The notes: generated by a model not told the origin, from the letters alone. DNA of 35,987 nucleotides from a bacterium (GCA_016932385.1 JAFGCY010000011.1:84267-120253); one strand, 5' to 3'. Counted from the first letter of the stretch, positions 27,521-35,715 are shown. Made by a program: numbers and translations.

Positions 27521-28732
27521 ATGAATAACGACGCCATTACTCGCGCAAAAGACCACTTCGGGCGGCTACTCGCAGACCAGATGGAACGCATGCAGCGGAT
27601 CAAGGCCATGCCGGACTGGATCGACTATGCCACGATCAGCCCAATCAAAGTAGGCATTCTCGGCGGCGACGGGATCGGCCCGTTCATCGCCAAGGAAGCC
27701 AAGTGGCTGTTGAGCGAAGTCCTCAAGGATGAGCTGGCCGCGGGCAAGATCGTCATCGAGGATATCGAGGGGCTGACCATCGAAAACCGCGCTGAGCACA
27801 ACAAAGCGATCCCCGACGATGTGCTGGCCGAGATCAAGAAATACCATGTGACCCTGAAGGGCCCGACCACCACGCCGCGCAAGGGCGATCCCTGGCCGAA
27901 TATCGAAAGCTGCAACGTCGCGGTACGCAAGGAACTCGACCTGTTCGCCAACGTGCGGCCCGTCGTCGTCCCCGAGCAGGGCATCGACTGGCTGTTCTTC
28001 CGCGAGAACACCGAGGATCTGTACGCCCTGGGGCCCTACGGCATCGACGTCGACGACGATATCAGCATCGACTTCCGCCTGATCAGCGAACCGGCGGCGG
28101 ACCGCATCCAGCGCCTGGCCTTCGAATCGGCCAAGAAGCAGGGCCGCACGCGCGTGACCTGCGTCACCAAGGCCAACGTCGTCAAGACCACCGACGGCCG
28201 CTTCCTGCGCCGCTTTTACGAGATGGCCAAGGAATACCCGGGCATCGAGGCCGACGACTGGTACATCGACATCATGACCGCCAAGCTGGTCGACGAGAAG
28301 CGCCGCCGCGACTTCCAGGTGATGGTACTGCCCAACCTCTATGGCGACATCCTCACCGACGAGGCGGCGGAGTTCCAGGGCGGCGTCGGCACCGCCGGCA
28401 GCGCCAACATCGGCAAGCAGTACGCGATGTTCGAGGCGATCCATGGCTCGGCTCCGCGGATGGTCAAGGAGAACCGCGCGCAGTACGCCGATCCCTGCAG
28501 CATGATCCGCGCCGCGGCGATGCTGATCGGCCACATCGGCTATCCCGCCAAGCAGAAGCGCCTCGAGGCCGCGCTGGACATCTGCGGCAATTACGAGCGC
28601 AAGCTGGTGATGACGGGCCGCGATACGGGCTCCACCGGCCGCGACTATGCGGAATACCTGATGGAGACGATGCAGGATCCGAACGTCGAGCAGCGGCTCA
28701 AGGACTTCCAGGCCGCCAAGGCCGGTGCCTAA
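27521..28732 (+). CDS. icd: Isocitrate dehydrogenase-family beta-decarboxylating dehydrogenase
   Basis: A 403-residue cytoplasmic enzyme of the isocitrate/isopropylmalate dehydrogenase family. The substrate motif ESCNVAVRKELDLFANVRP has the Ser-x-Asn-x3-Arg-x9-Arg pattern of isocitrate dehydrogenases. FRENTEDLYA carries the conserved Tyr, VTKANVVKTTDG the catalytic Lys, and NLYGDILTDEAAE the metal-binding Asp pair. HGSAP starts the nucleotide loop, but the following residues (RMVK) match neither the usual NADP (KY) nor NAD (DI) pattern, so the cofactor is uncertain. It would convert isocitrate to 2-oxoglutarate in the TCA cycle. The GGAGG site, TATAAT promoter, strong terminator and markedly C/G-ending codons suggest high expression as a single-gene unit. 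A related 3-hydroxyacid substrate cannot be ruled out. Confidence 0.85.
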   Translation: MNNDAITRAKDHFGRLLADQMERMQRIKAMPDWIDYATISPIKVGILGGDGIGPFIAKEAKWLLSEVLKDELAAGKIVIEDIEGLTIENRAEHNKAIPDDVLAEIKKYHVTLKGPTTTPRKGDPWPNIESCNVAVRKELDLFANVRPVVVPEQGIDWLFFRENTEDLYALGPYGIDVDDDISIDFRLISEPAADRIQRLAFESAKKQGRTRVTCVTKANVVKTTDGRFLRRFYEMAKEYPGIEADDWYIDIMTAKLVDEKRRRDFQVMVLPNLYGDILTDEAAEFQGGVGTAGSANIGKQYAMFEAIHGSAPRMVKENRAQYADPCSMIRAAAMLIGHIGYPAKQKRLEAALDICGNYERKLVMTGRDTGSTGRDYAEYLMETMQDPNVEQRLKDFQAAKAGA

Positions 28733-28755
28733 CCCAAAGCCAATCCACGAATGCG

Positions 28756-28784
28756 AAAGGGCGTACCGACGTACGCCCTTTTTA
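28756..28784 (+). terminator. Rho-independent terminator after icd
   Basis: AAAGGGCGTAC (28756-28766), loop CGAC, GTACGCCCTTT (28771-28781) and further T give an 11-bp perfect stem with T-run 23 nt after the stop. The stem may also serve the convergent gene ending at 28804, though the T-run on that strand is short. Confidence 0.93.
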
Positions 28785-28803
28785 CATATGAGGTTTGCCT
28801 GCG

Positions 28804-29946
28804 CTATTCCACCTGGACCAGATTGCTCGGCGTGCCCTCGTAACCGAACAAATCGTATGGTCGCACCCAGAGGTACGTGTTCGCGGTGATATCAGGAAGC
28901 TCTATGCTTATTAATGACCTGTACTGTGCTTGTTCAGCGTAATTCCACGAATTGTACCCAATAGTAGCTATGGGTTCTAGCGCACTCGACGCATCATTGG
29001 TATTCGGATAACTTGCTAGACTGGCGCTGGCGTAAATTGCGTATCCCACTACGGCACTATTTAAGTGCTGCTCGATAACTTCAATATCCCCCGCGTCAAT
29101 TACTCCGCTACGATCGCCATCCGCGATGTACGAGGCGCTGTTTTCATCACTACTGACAGTCTCCCCAAAATACACCGTCAGCTGAGTCAGATCAGAGATA
29201 TCAACAAAGCCATCGAGATTGTAATCGCCACAATGGTAGTAATACCAACTCAATGTAAACGTTTGAGAATCCCAGCTGGCCACTGCGGCACTTAAATCAT
29301 CGCGCGGGACATTGGCACCGGGGTCGACAACCATCTCGCTGGGGGTGCCTTCGTTACCGTTCTTGTCCACCGGGCGCACCCACCAGTAGCGGTGCTCCAG
29401 CGGATACTCCACATCGAACGCGAAACGTTTGCGTGCTAAAACTTTGCGCTCGTCGTAGTCGGCAACCTGACCAGCTGGCGTCGTAGTATCCGCCAGTGCA
29501 ACATGACCCATCAGGTACGCATTCGGTTTTGATGGCGCGGTGTTGCTTGTTGGATACTCATCCTGGCTGTCCGCGGCGTAGACGTTATAGCCGCCGAGTA
29601 CGTCACAGCCGAAGTTTGCCCCGATCGCCGTTAAATCAGCGACGGTTATCATGCCGTTTCGATCGCCATCGATCAGTGCAAATTGAAGATGGCTGGGAAA
29701 CTCGTCAGGCAGCGCCGACTCATTTAAACTGGCCCCCAATGGCGTGATATCCGAGGCATTTACCAAGCCATCCTGGTTGTAGTCACCAGGACAGGTGTGG
29801 TACCAGACTAGACTGCGACCCATTTCAATCCGCGCTTGATCCGACACGGGTACGCCAGCCTGAGCCGCAACCGGCAGAGTAACCGCCCCCAGGATGAGTA
29901 TGAATCCAACAGTTTTCAAAACAGCCGGTAGCTTTTTACCAGACAT
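28804..29946 (-). CDS. Secreted protein with two dockerin-like calcium-binding pairs
   Basis: The 380-residue protein starts at ATG 29946, preceded by GGGAGG; an upstream ATG at 30030 lacks a ribosome site and would bury the signal. A Sec signal (MSGKKLPAVLKTVGFILILG, cleavage near AAQA) predicts secretion without lipidation. Two dockerin-like pairs are visible: GDYNQDGLVNASDITPLG with DGDRNGMITVADLTAIG, and GDYNLDGFVDISDLTQL with DGDRSGVIDAGDIEVIEQHL. Each pair is followed by a fibronectin-like segment ending in a parallel phrase (VRPVDKNGNEGTPSEMV and VRPYDLFGYEGTPSNLV), so the protein is an internal duplication of one dockerin-plus-beta unit. The loops closely match those of the lipoprotein array. 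No cohesin is present in the window. Function unknown. Confidence 0.85.
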   Translation of the reverse strand: MSGKKLPAVLKTVGFILILGAVTLPVAAQAGVPVSDQARIEMGRSLVWYHTCPGDYNQDGLVNASDITPLGASLNESALPDEFPSHLQFALIDGDRNGMITVADLTAIGANFGCDVLGGYNVYAADSQDEYPTSNTAPSKPNAYLMGHVALADTTTPAGQVADYDERKVLARKRFAFDVEYPLEHRYWWVRPVDKNGNEGTPSEMVVDPGANVPRDDLSAAVASWDSQTFTLSWYYYHCGDYNLDGFVDISDLTQLTVYFGETVSSDENSASYIADGDRSGVIDAGDIEVIEQHLNSAVVGYAIYASASLASYPNTNDASSALEPIATIGYNSWNYAEQAQYRSLISIELPDITANTYLWVRPYDLFGYEGTPSNLVQVE

Positions 29947-29986
29947 TGCTATCCTCCCAAATTCGATGCTAGATGTTAACGTGTTT

Positions 29987-30018
29987 AGTGGCAGTTTGTG
30001 AAACTGTATTAAGCCACT
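29987..30018. repeat. Nested inverted repeats in the divergent promoter region
   Basis: AGTGGC (29987-29992) pairs with GCCACT (30013-30018), enclosing CAGTTT (29992-29997) and AAACTG (30001-30006) with a 3-nt loop. It lies upstream of the secreted dockerin-like gene, where an operator or leader hairpin is plausible. No T-run follows. Confidence 0.55.
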
Positions 30019-30107
30019 TTTAGGTGACACTTTGTCTCAACCTACCAGCCGAATGTCGACTTGTCTGCGCAATCCACGACTGCCGATTCGCAGCGGCCCG
30101 ACTCTGC

Positions 30108-30113
30108 TACACT
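30108..30113 (+). promoter_or_regulatory. -10 element of a probable leaderless Nudix mRNA
   Basis: TACACT lies exactly 6 nt before the ATG at 30120, and no ribosome-binding site exists. Transcription would start at or next to the A of ATG. The next gene has the same arrangement. Confidence 0.6.
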
Positions 30114-30119
30114 ATAGCC

Positions 30120-30632
30120 ATGCTCTCGCTTAACCTGATTGTGCGGACGGTCATCCACCATGAGGGCAAGTTCCTGGTCACGGCGCTGGACGACGGCCTC
30201 AGGACGCCCTTCTATTCCTTTTTAGGCGGGCATGTCCGCGTCGGCGAGACGCTGCAGGACTGCGCGCGCCGGGAGGTAAAGGAAGAAGTCGGCCTCGAGA
30301 TTACGCCCGCCAAGCTGCTCTACGTGGTCGAGAACTTTTTCTTCCGCGGCGCCACCAAGCTGCACGAAATCGGTTACTACTTCCTTTGCCTGCCGGCCAA
30401 GCCTGTCACCGGCTCGCTGCTGGACCAGCTTTCGCCCAGCGCGACCGAGGAGATGATCAACCCGGCGCTCCTAGCCCCGCCGGAACTGGGCGCGGCGAAC
30501 TTCCAGCCGGCTCTGCTCAAGCAAACCCTGGCGGAGGACGCGCGTGAGAGCTTTGCCAGCTGCCCGCGCGCCGTGATCATCAACGAGCTGCCGGGCGACG
30601 TCGACGCCGTCAATGGCGTATACCAGCTTTAG
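30120..30632 (+). CDS. Nudix hydrolase
   Basis: A 170-residue cytoplasmic Nudix protein. The complete Nudix box G-x5-E-x7-REVKEEVGL runs from GHVRVGE through REVKEEVGL, so the metal-binding glutamates are intact and hydrolysis of a nucleoside-diphosphate-linked substrate is expected. The substrate cannot be read from sequence. The ATG at 30120 was chosen because the Nudix fold begins there (MLSLNLIVRTVIHHEGK). Upstream codons of the longer frame are unrelated, and there is no ribosome site at either start. A TACACT -10 hexamer 6 nt before this ATG suggests a leaderless transcript. It is followed 15 nt later by a degenerate paralogue. Confidence 0.9.
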   Translation: MLSLNLIVRTVIHHEGKFLVTALDDGLRTPFYSFLGGHVRVGETLQDCARREVKEEVGLEITPAKLLYVVENFFFRGATKLHEIGYYFLCLPAKPVTGSLLDQLSPSATEEMINPALLAPPELGAANFQPALLKQTLAEDARESFASCPRAVIINELPGDVDAVNGVYQL

Positions 30633-30635
30633 TGG

Positions 30636-30641
30636 TAAACT
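30636..30641 (+). promoter_or_regulatory. -10 element of the second probable leaderless Nudix-like mRNA
   Basis: TAAACT lies exactly 6 nt before the ATG at 30648 with no ribosome-binding site, the same geometry as before the preceding gene. It suggests an independent leaderless transcript. Confidence 0.55.
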
Positions 30642-30647
30642 GAGACC

Positions 30648-31154
30648 ATGTTCACGCTGGACCTCAGCGTTGGGGCGGTGCTTTACCTGGACGGGAAGCT
30701 GCTTTTGAACCGGACGCCGGCGCAAGATTCCACAGTGTATTCGTGCTTCGGCGGCGGGTTTGTGCTCGGCAAGCCCCTGCCGCAGATGCTGGAGGCCACC
30801 CTGGCCGGGCAGTTCGGGCTACCCGTGAAGTCCGGCAAACTGCTCTACATTCTGGAGCGCTTTTACCAGCGCGGCAAAATGGACGTCCACGAGATCGTCC
30901 ACTACTACCAGGTCATTTGTCCGGACCTCGCGCTGTCAGAGCTGCCCGATTACATTCGCAGCAATGGCCAGCCCGACCTGCAGCCGGTTCTGCTCAAACC
31001 GGCGGAGTTGCTGACGGGAATGCTGCTGCCGGAAGGGCTGCGCCAGGCCTTGGTTACCGACGCCCAGGACGATTTCAACGTCAGCGCCAAACTAATCATC
31101 GAAAACAGCCTGGCCGAGCGGTGTAACACCGCCAGCGGCACCTTCCGCGTTTGA
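30648..31154 (+). CDS. Nudix-fold protein lacking catalytic residues
   Basis: A 168-residue paralogue of the preceding Nudix hydrolase, alignable over most of its length (GKLLLNR for GKFLVTA, GKLLYILERFYQRG for AKLLYVVENFFFRG, LQPVLLKP for FQPALLKQ). In the Nudix box the family glutamate after G-x5 is Lys, and REVKEE is replaced by ATLAGQ, while the flanking glycines and FGL remain. The metal-binding and catalytic glutamates are therefore absent, predicting a binding or regulatory protein rather than a hydrolase. The frame is intact and well conserved elsewhere, so it is not an obvious pseudogene. It could partner with the active enzyme (inference). The gene converges closely on the transporter gene ending at 31171. 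Confidence 0.85.
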   Translation: MFTLDLSVGAVLYLDGKLLLNRTPAQDSTVYSCFGGGFVLGKPLPQMLEATLAGQFGLPVKSGKLLYILERFYQRGKMDVHEIVHYYQVICPDLALSELPDYIRSNGQPDLQPVLLKPAELLTGMLLPEGLRQALVTDAQDDFNVSAKLIIENSLAERCNTASGTFRV

Positions 31155-31170
31155 GGTTTCGGCCGCACAC

Positions 31171-33414
31171 TTAAGTCAGCAGACCTTCGCTTCCGGAGCT
31201 ATGGACCAGAATGGTCGTTGGCAATCCCTCCAGCATTTCATCCAAATGGGCCTGCCATTGGGCGCGCTTGTCGGCCGCGGGCAGCAGCATGCCCAGGAAC
31301 ACGCAGGCCGCTTCGGTGCTGTAGCGGTGCAGGATGTCGATAAACGGCTCCGCGCAGACCGGCACAACGATCTCCGCGTCGAATCGCGCCGATTCGACCA
31401 GATCGCGCAAAGCGTTGCGCGCCGGAATCTGCCCTTCCTCTCGCGGCACGACCCGCAGCAACCGGATGCGCGCATCGGCCCATTCCCAGTTGCGGCTGAG
31501 TAAGTGCGCCAGCAGCAACATCAATGCGCCGTTTTCGCGACCCCGCCACCAGACATCGATGCGTTTGGCTCCCTCCGACATGCTCAAGCCCTGGCCGCGC
31601 ACCAGCACCTGGCTCATCCCCAGCTGCGCAGCCGTCTCCAGGTGTTCAGCGACCGAGCCGTCGCCGCCCGGGTTCCAGCCGAACAGCGCCAGGTTGGGCC
31701 GGATCGGCCCGATCGCAGCGGTCTGCAGGATGCTGGCAATGCCGTCGCTGACGTTTTCGGCAACCAGCACCAACGGGAAAGCATGGATCTCGTTTTTGCG
31801 GCAGAACGCACGCAGTTGGGCCAGCGCGCGGCGGTGGTGGCTGAGCCCGTCCCGCGGTGAGGCCTTGATAATATTCACCATCTGCACGATGCCGCGGCCG
31901 CTTTCCAGCCAGACCGCGTACGCCACGAGCTCCTCGCGCGTGGCTGGATTGCCGGAAAACACCAGGATTGTCGGGCGCCAGTTGCGCGGGTCCTCATCAA
32001 GTTGCCTGAGCTGCAGCAGATGGCTGCGCACGCGGGAGTAGACATAGCCGCGCCGCGCATCGCCGAAGGTGGTGCTCAGCTGACGGCGGCGCAGGTACCA
32101 GTACAACGCAATCACGATCGCCGCGGCGGCGACAAACGGGATTGGCGAGATCAACAGCGCGGCGGCGGTACAACCGGCCGCGCCCAGCAAGGCCGTGATC
32201 CAGTGAAAGGCGCGAAAACGCGGGCGAAAACTGGGATTCTTGCCGAACGCCTCCGTGAACGCCGCCAGGTTCAGCATGCCGTAGGTGATCAAAAAGAACA
32301 TCGTGATCAGCGCAGCCACGACGTTGAATCCATTGCCGCCCGGCATCTGGGCCGCCCAGACGATCACTAAAAGCGTGATCATGCCCGTCAGGGTCAACGC
32401 CCGGCGCGGCTCATCCTCCCGACCCTCACCACGAGCGAACGGATACAGAAAACCAATCAGTCGGTCTTTCCCTACGGCTTGCAGGATTCGCGGCGCACCG
32501 AGATAACTGCCCAAAGCGCTGGAAAGCGTCGCAGCGATCACGCCCGCCACCACCAGCACGCCGGTGCCCCACAATGCGTTGTCGCGGAGCACCTCAAACG
32601 GCCGGGCGATCAACTCCGTCCGGTCGAAGGCACCGCCGCAGAGCACGATCTGAATGCCGTAAACCAGAAACCCGACCACCACGGCCAGCAGCGTTCCGCG
32701 GGGAATCGACCGCATCGGGTCTTTCAGGTCCCCGCTCATGTTCACGCCCGCGAGGATGCCGGTCACGGCGGGAAAGTAGATCGCGAAGACACTCCAGAAG
32801 CTGTAGCGCAGTCCAGCGGTACCGGCGTCTCCCGGCATCAAGGTATAGCCGGGGGTGGAATTGGCACCGAACAAGCCGGCCTTGAACAACACCGCCGCGC
32901 CACCCATGAAGGCCAGGATGCTGATGCCCAGCACGGCCATGATGATGAACTGGACGCGGATCGACCAGCTGGCGCCGATATAGGCCACAACAAACAACAG
33001 GCCCGCTGCCGCCAAGGCCACGGCTAACGAGTGAGGTTCCAGCGCCGGTACCGATGAAACCAGGGCTTCCGTGAAACCGAGGATGTAAAACGGCACGGAG
33101 AGTGCCTGCGCGATAAAGAGCACGATCCCGATCGCGCCGCCGCTCTCGGGCCCCAGTACGCGGCTGATCAGGAAATAGGCTCCGCCACCGCGTACCTGCA
33201 GGTTCGTGCTGATGGCGGAAATACTCAATGAAGTCAACAACGTGATACCGGTGGAGAACAGCAGGATCGCCAAGGCACCCATGACTCCGGCCTGGCCGAT
33301 AACGAAGCCGGCGCGCATAAACATGATCGCGCCGAGAATTGTCAGGATGCTTGGCGTAAACACGCCGCCGAAGGTGCTGAACTTGAGCCGCTGCTTTTCC
33401 ACCCGGTCAGGCAT
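31171..33414 (-). CDS. SLC12-like cation-chloride/amino-acid transporter
   Basis: A 747-residue inner-membrane transporter of the APC superfamily. The start resembles cation-chloride cotransporters (SLC12): FGGVFTPSILTILGAIMFMRAGFVIGQAG (about residues 14-42), then about twelve membrane segments to about residue 455. A cytoplasmic C-terminal domain of about 290 residues includes PTILVFSGNPATREELVAYA and SRNWEWADARIRLLRVV, the type found after the SLC12 core. The transported ion or amino acid cannot be assigned. It lies 39 nt downstream of the TetR gene in the same orientation, so that regulator may control it. A weak TATATC -10 and no clear ribosome site precede the ATG at 33414. It converges with the Nudix-like gene. 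Confidence 0.85.
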   Translation of the reverse strand: MPDRVEKQRLKFSTFGGVFTPSILTILGAIMFMRAGFVIGQAGVMGALAILLFSTGITLLTSLSISAISTNLQVRGGGAYFLISRVLGPESGGAIGIVLFIAQALSVPFYILGFTEALVSSVPALEPHSLAVALAAAGLLFVVAYIGASWSIRVQFIIMAVLGISILAFMGGAAVLFKAGLFGANSTPGYTLMPGDAGTAGLRYSFWSVFAIYFPAVTGILAGVNMSGDLKDPMRSIPRGTLLAVVVGFLVYGIQIVLCGGAFDRTELIARPFEVLRDNALWGTGVLVVAGVIAATLSSALGSYLGAPRILQAVGKDRLIGFLYPFARGEGREDEPRRALTLTGMITLLVIVWAAQMPGGNGFNVVAALITMFFLITYGMLNLAAFTEAFGKNPSFRPRFRAFHWITALLGAAGCTAAALLISPIPFVAAAAIVIALYWYLRRRQLSTTFGDARRGYVYSRVRSHLLQLRQLDEDPRNWRPTILVFSGNPATREELVAYAVWLESGRGIVQMVNIIKASPRDGLSHHRRALAQLRAFCRKNEIHAFPLVLVAENVSDGIASILQTAAIGPIRPNLALFGWNPGGDGSVAEHLETAAQLGMSQVLVRGQGLSMSEGAKRIDVWWRGRENGALMLLLAHLLSRNWEWADARIRLLRVVPREEGQIPARNALRDLVESARFDAEIVVPVCAEPFIDILHRYSTEAACVFLGMLLPAADKRAQWQAHLDEMLEGLPTTILVHSSGSEGLLT

Positions 33415-33453
33415 AGCTTAAACCGATATAAGCATACACCCTAGTTGACCGCA

Positions 33454-34092
33454 TCAGTCTGTCTGCGCAGCTTCCCCCGTCTCCGCCGGCATCACCGCGA
33501 GCTGCCTGGCCAGCAGTGCCAGTAGCTCCTGGGCCAGGCCATGGTCGTCTTCATTCGGTAGATGAACGAGTCCACAGAAAACGGCCAAGACATAGCCGGC
33601 TGCAACGCGAGCCTTGATCCCAACCTGCGCATCATCGGCACGCTTGAGTTCCTTGAACTGCCTGCGCAAAAACTGGTACAGCTCGTCCCAAAGCGCCGTC
33701 AGTTCGGTCGCGGGCTGAGCCGGCAGGGCGGCGCGACCCGCCGAAAGCGCCGCCAGCAGTTTTAACGGCACCCAATCGCCGAAACCTAATTCTTGGATTT
33801 TTTCAAAGACGAATGCCAAGCGATTGGTTGGCTTAGGAAATATCGCGGCGGGAGTAATAATCTCATCACGCCAATGACTCTGGGCCTTTTGAATGGCGGC
33901 TACTGCCAGGTTCTCCTTGCTGCCGAAGTGATGGAACAGCTGGTTGCGGCTGACTTTGGCCGCAGCAGCCAACTCGGCAACCGAGCAGCCATCGTAACCA
34001 CGGGCAGCGAACAGGGCGCAGGCGGCATCCATAAGTTTATCGCGAACCGCCAAGCCCTTGGCGTATTTACGTTGTTCAAGAGTTGCGCTCAT
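33454..34092 (-). CDS. TetR/AcrR-family transcriptional regulator
   Basis: A 212-residue regulator. The N-terminal helix-turn-helix domain (about 15-62) reads RDKLMDAACALFAARGYDG, then SVAELAAAAKVSRNQLFHHFGSKENL, the standard TetR recognition region. The C-terminal ligand domain is not assignable. It is preceded by a good promoter with a palindrome at the predicted transcription start (34100-34113), which suggests autoregulation. The SLC12-like transporter gene follows at 39 nt and is its most likely target. Confidence 0.9.
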   Translation of the reverse strand: MSATLEQRKYAKGLAVRDKLMDAACALFAARGYDGCSVAELAAAAKVSRNQLFHHFGSKENLAVAAIQKAQSHWRDEIITPAAIFPKPTNRLAFVFEKIQELGFGDWVPLKLLAALSAGRAALPAQPATELTALWDELYQFLRRQFKELKRADDAQVGIKARVAAGYVLAVFCGLVHLPNEDDHGLAQELLALLARQLAVMPAETGEAAQTD

Positions 34093-34099
34093 AAATCAC

Positions 34100-34149
34100 A
34101 CCAAATGATTGGTTATTACTATTCTACTGCAACTGACCGTTAAACGCAA
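34100..34149 (-). promoter_or_regulatory. TetR gene promoter with palindromic operator
   Basis: TTGCGT (34149-34144), a 17-nt spacer and TAGAAT (34126-34121) form a promoter reading into the TetR gene. ACCAA-N4-TTGGT (34113-34100) lies at the predicted start site. A TetR dimer bound there would block initiation; the operator role is inferred. Confidence 0.65.
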
Positions 34150-34212
34150 GCCGCGCGTAATTCGCTAGGCCGTTGGCTGAGCTGTTCCAGGTGAAAAACT
34201 GAACAGATGGTA

Positions 34213-35685
34213 TTAGAACTGGTAGCCGAAGGAGAGTCCCCAGCCATTGTCGGCGCCATCGTAGCTGAAGCCGTAGTAACCCCCGACCTTGATCCCGCCA
34301 TAGATGGGAATGGTCATCAGCGTCCCGAGCCCGTAGGAATGAAACGCCTGCAGGTCGTCTAGTGTTTCTCCCAGCCCGGCGTGATCGGAAAAGACGAAGC
34401 CCTCATATTCACCGGCGTTATCGATGCTGAACCTGTACTCGGCCCGGCCGCTGATGAGTTTTGTGCCGGCGTGGCTGTCATACAAGAACCCACGGGCAAC
34501 ATTGGAGCTGTCCACCCAGATTTCCCGGTTATACGGGACATCGCCGTCCGCGAAGTTGCCCTGCAGCTGGAAGGCCAGGCTGGCGGTCGGGAACATGCGC
34601 CGCACGTCCAGGTGCTTTTCGTCCCGAATCCGCTGGGGCTCACGTCCCAGGATGTTCGGGACGGGAATGTATTTACGTGCGTCGAGTTTGAACCGCTGGA
34701 AGTTGAAGTCGCCCAGATGCTGCTCGACCCGCGACATCAGGTAATAGCCATCACGGGGAGTGAACAGCATGTCCCGACGCGCGGAAGAATACGCCAAGCT
34801 GACATAACCGCCCCCACCTTCGTGGGAGAAATCCGAACGGGGCAGGTCATCGGCCAGGTCCTGGTGCACACCCAGCACATAGAAATCCTGGTTATACCCG
34901 CCCACGCCGACCGTCACGCTGCCGGACAAGCCGCCCAGCTTGACGCCGTTCCAGGCGTAACCGGCATCCAGTTCCACCGCCCGCGGCCTGATATTCATTT
35001 GGTTGGTCGTGTCGCGCAACCGCTGCCGCCAGTTGCTGTAAACCTGGCCGGTTACGTAGTACGAGTTGCGGCCGTGATTGACGGTATTGTCCGTCCAGGC
35101 CAGGCGTACTTTGGGCTCGTTGCCGAAGTTCTCGCTGAACTGCGTGCTGGCATGGAATTGCTTGTTCTGGCCACCGTAGTAATAATCGTCGTAGCGCACG
35201 CCGTAAAGCCAGCCGGCCAGCGAGTTATAACTGACATCCGGGGCGAGGACCGTGCTCTGGCGCGAGGCATACCATAAATGGATATCCACCGAGCCATCCG
35301 TGTTTTCCCAGACCTCCCACTCCAGCCGCGAGAAAATTCCCTGGCCATAGGCCCATTTCGCCATACGGGCGAAACGCGCTTCGACATACGGCGCGCCTTG
35401 GGGCACCTGCAGAACGAGCGCGGCTTGCTCCGGCGTCAACGGGCCGGAGGAATCCTCGATTACGACCTCGGCTACGAACCGCATCTGGCCGCGCTGGTAG
35501 GCGTCGGCGAATTCTTCCAGGTCATCGAGGCTCAGCACGGCCAGCGCCGCGGGCTCGATCATGTTGAGGATGAATTCCGGCAGGCGGTGGCGGATGCGAT
35601 CGGGGATTTCATCGTGGGTAACGGCCCAGGCCTGCCCAATCAGGCAGCAGGCCAGCGCCAGCGCGAGCAGCGAACGTCGTAACAG
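34213..35685 (-). CDS. Omp85-superfamily outer-membrane protein (CTG start)
   Basis: The frame encodes 490 residues if it begins at CTG 35685, 9 nt after AGGAGG. This gives a clean signal peptide (LRRSLLALALACCLIG, cleavage after QAWA) before VTHDEIPD. The first ATG (35562) would drop the whole signal. One POTRA-like domain follows (about 66-140: FVAEVVIEDSSGPLTPEQAA, GIFSRLEWEVWENTDGSVDI). The beta-barrel has the L6-type RGF motif in NVARGFLYDSHAGTKL and a C-terminal strand ending FGYQF, as barrel substrates need. A single POTRA separates it from BamA (five); protein secretion, lipid or assembly roles are possible. It lies between flagellin and TetR and is probably its own unit. Confidence 0.82.
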   Translation of the reverse strand: MLRRSLLALALACCLIGQAWAVTHDEIPDRIRHRLPEFILNMIEPAALAVLSLDDLEEFADAYQRGQMRFVAEVVIEDSSGPLTPEQAALVLQVPQGAPYVEARFARMAKWAYGQGIFSRLEWEVWENTDGSVDIHLWYASRQSTVLAPDVSYNSLAGWLYGVRYDDYYYGGQNKQFHASTQFSENFGNEPKVRLAWTDNTVNHGRNSYYVTGQVYSNWRQRLRDTTNQMNIRPRAVELDAGYAWNGVKLGGLSGSVTVGVGGYNQDFYVLGVHQDLADDLPRSDFSHEGGGGYVSLAYSSARRDMLFTPRDGYYLMSRVEQHLGDFNFQRFKLDARKYIPVPNILGREPQRIRDEKHLDVRRMFPTASLAFQLQGNFADGDVPYNREIWVDSSNVARGFLYDSHAGTKLISGRAEYRFSIDNAGEYEGFVFSDHAGLGETLDDLQAFHSYGLGTLMTIPIYGGIKVGGYYGFSYDGADNGWGLSFGYQF

Positions 35686-35706
35686 AGCCTTCTTCCTCCT
35701 CAGCCG

Positions 35707-35715
35707 ATTCTACCA
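35707..35715 (-). promoter_or_regulatory. Extended -10 promoter of the Omp85 gene
   Basis: TGGTAGAAT is a TGn-extended -10 (5/6 match to TATAAT) just upstream of the AGGAGG ribosome site (35700-35695). Initiation about 7 nt downstream would leave a very short leader beginning at the ribosome site. No -35 is evident. The stretch out to 35775 holds only AT-rich sequence. Confidence 0.45.

Noticed and set aside
13933..29946. Cellulosome locus
   Set aside because: Dockerin-like loops are present, but there is no cohesin, scaffoldin, glycoside hydrolase or carbohydrate-binding module in the window.
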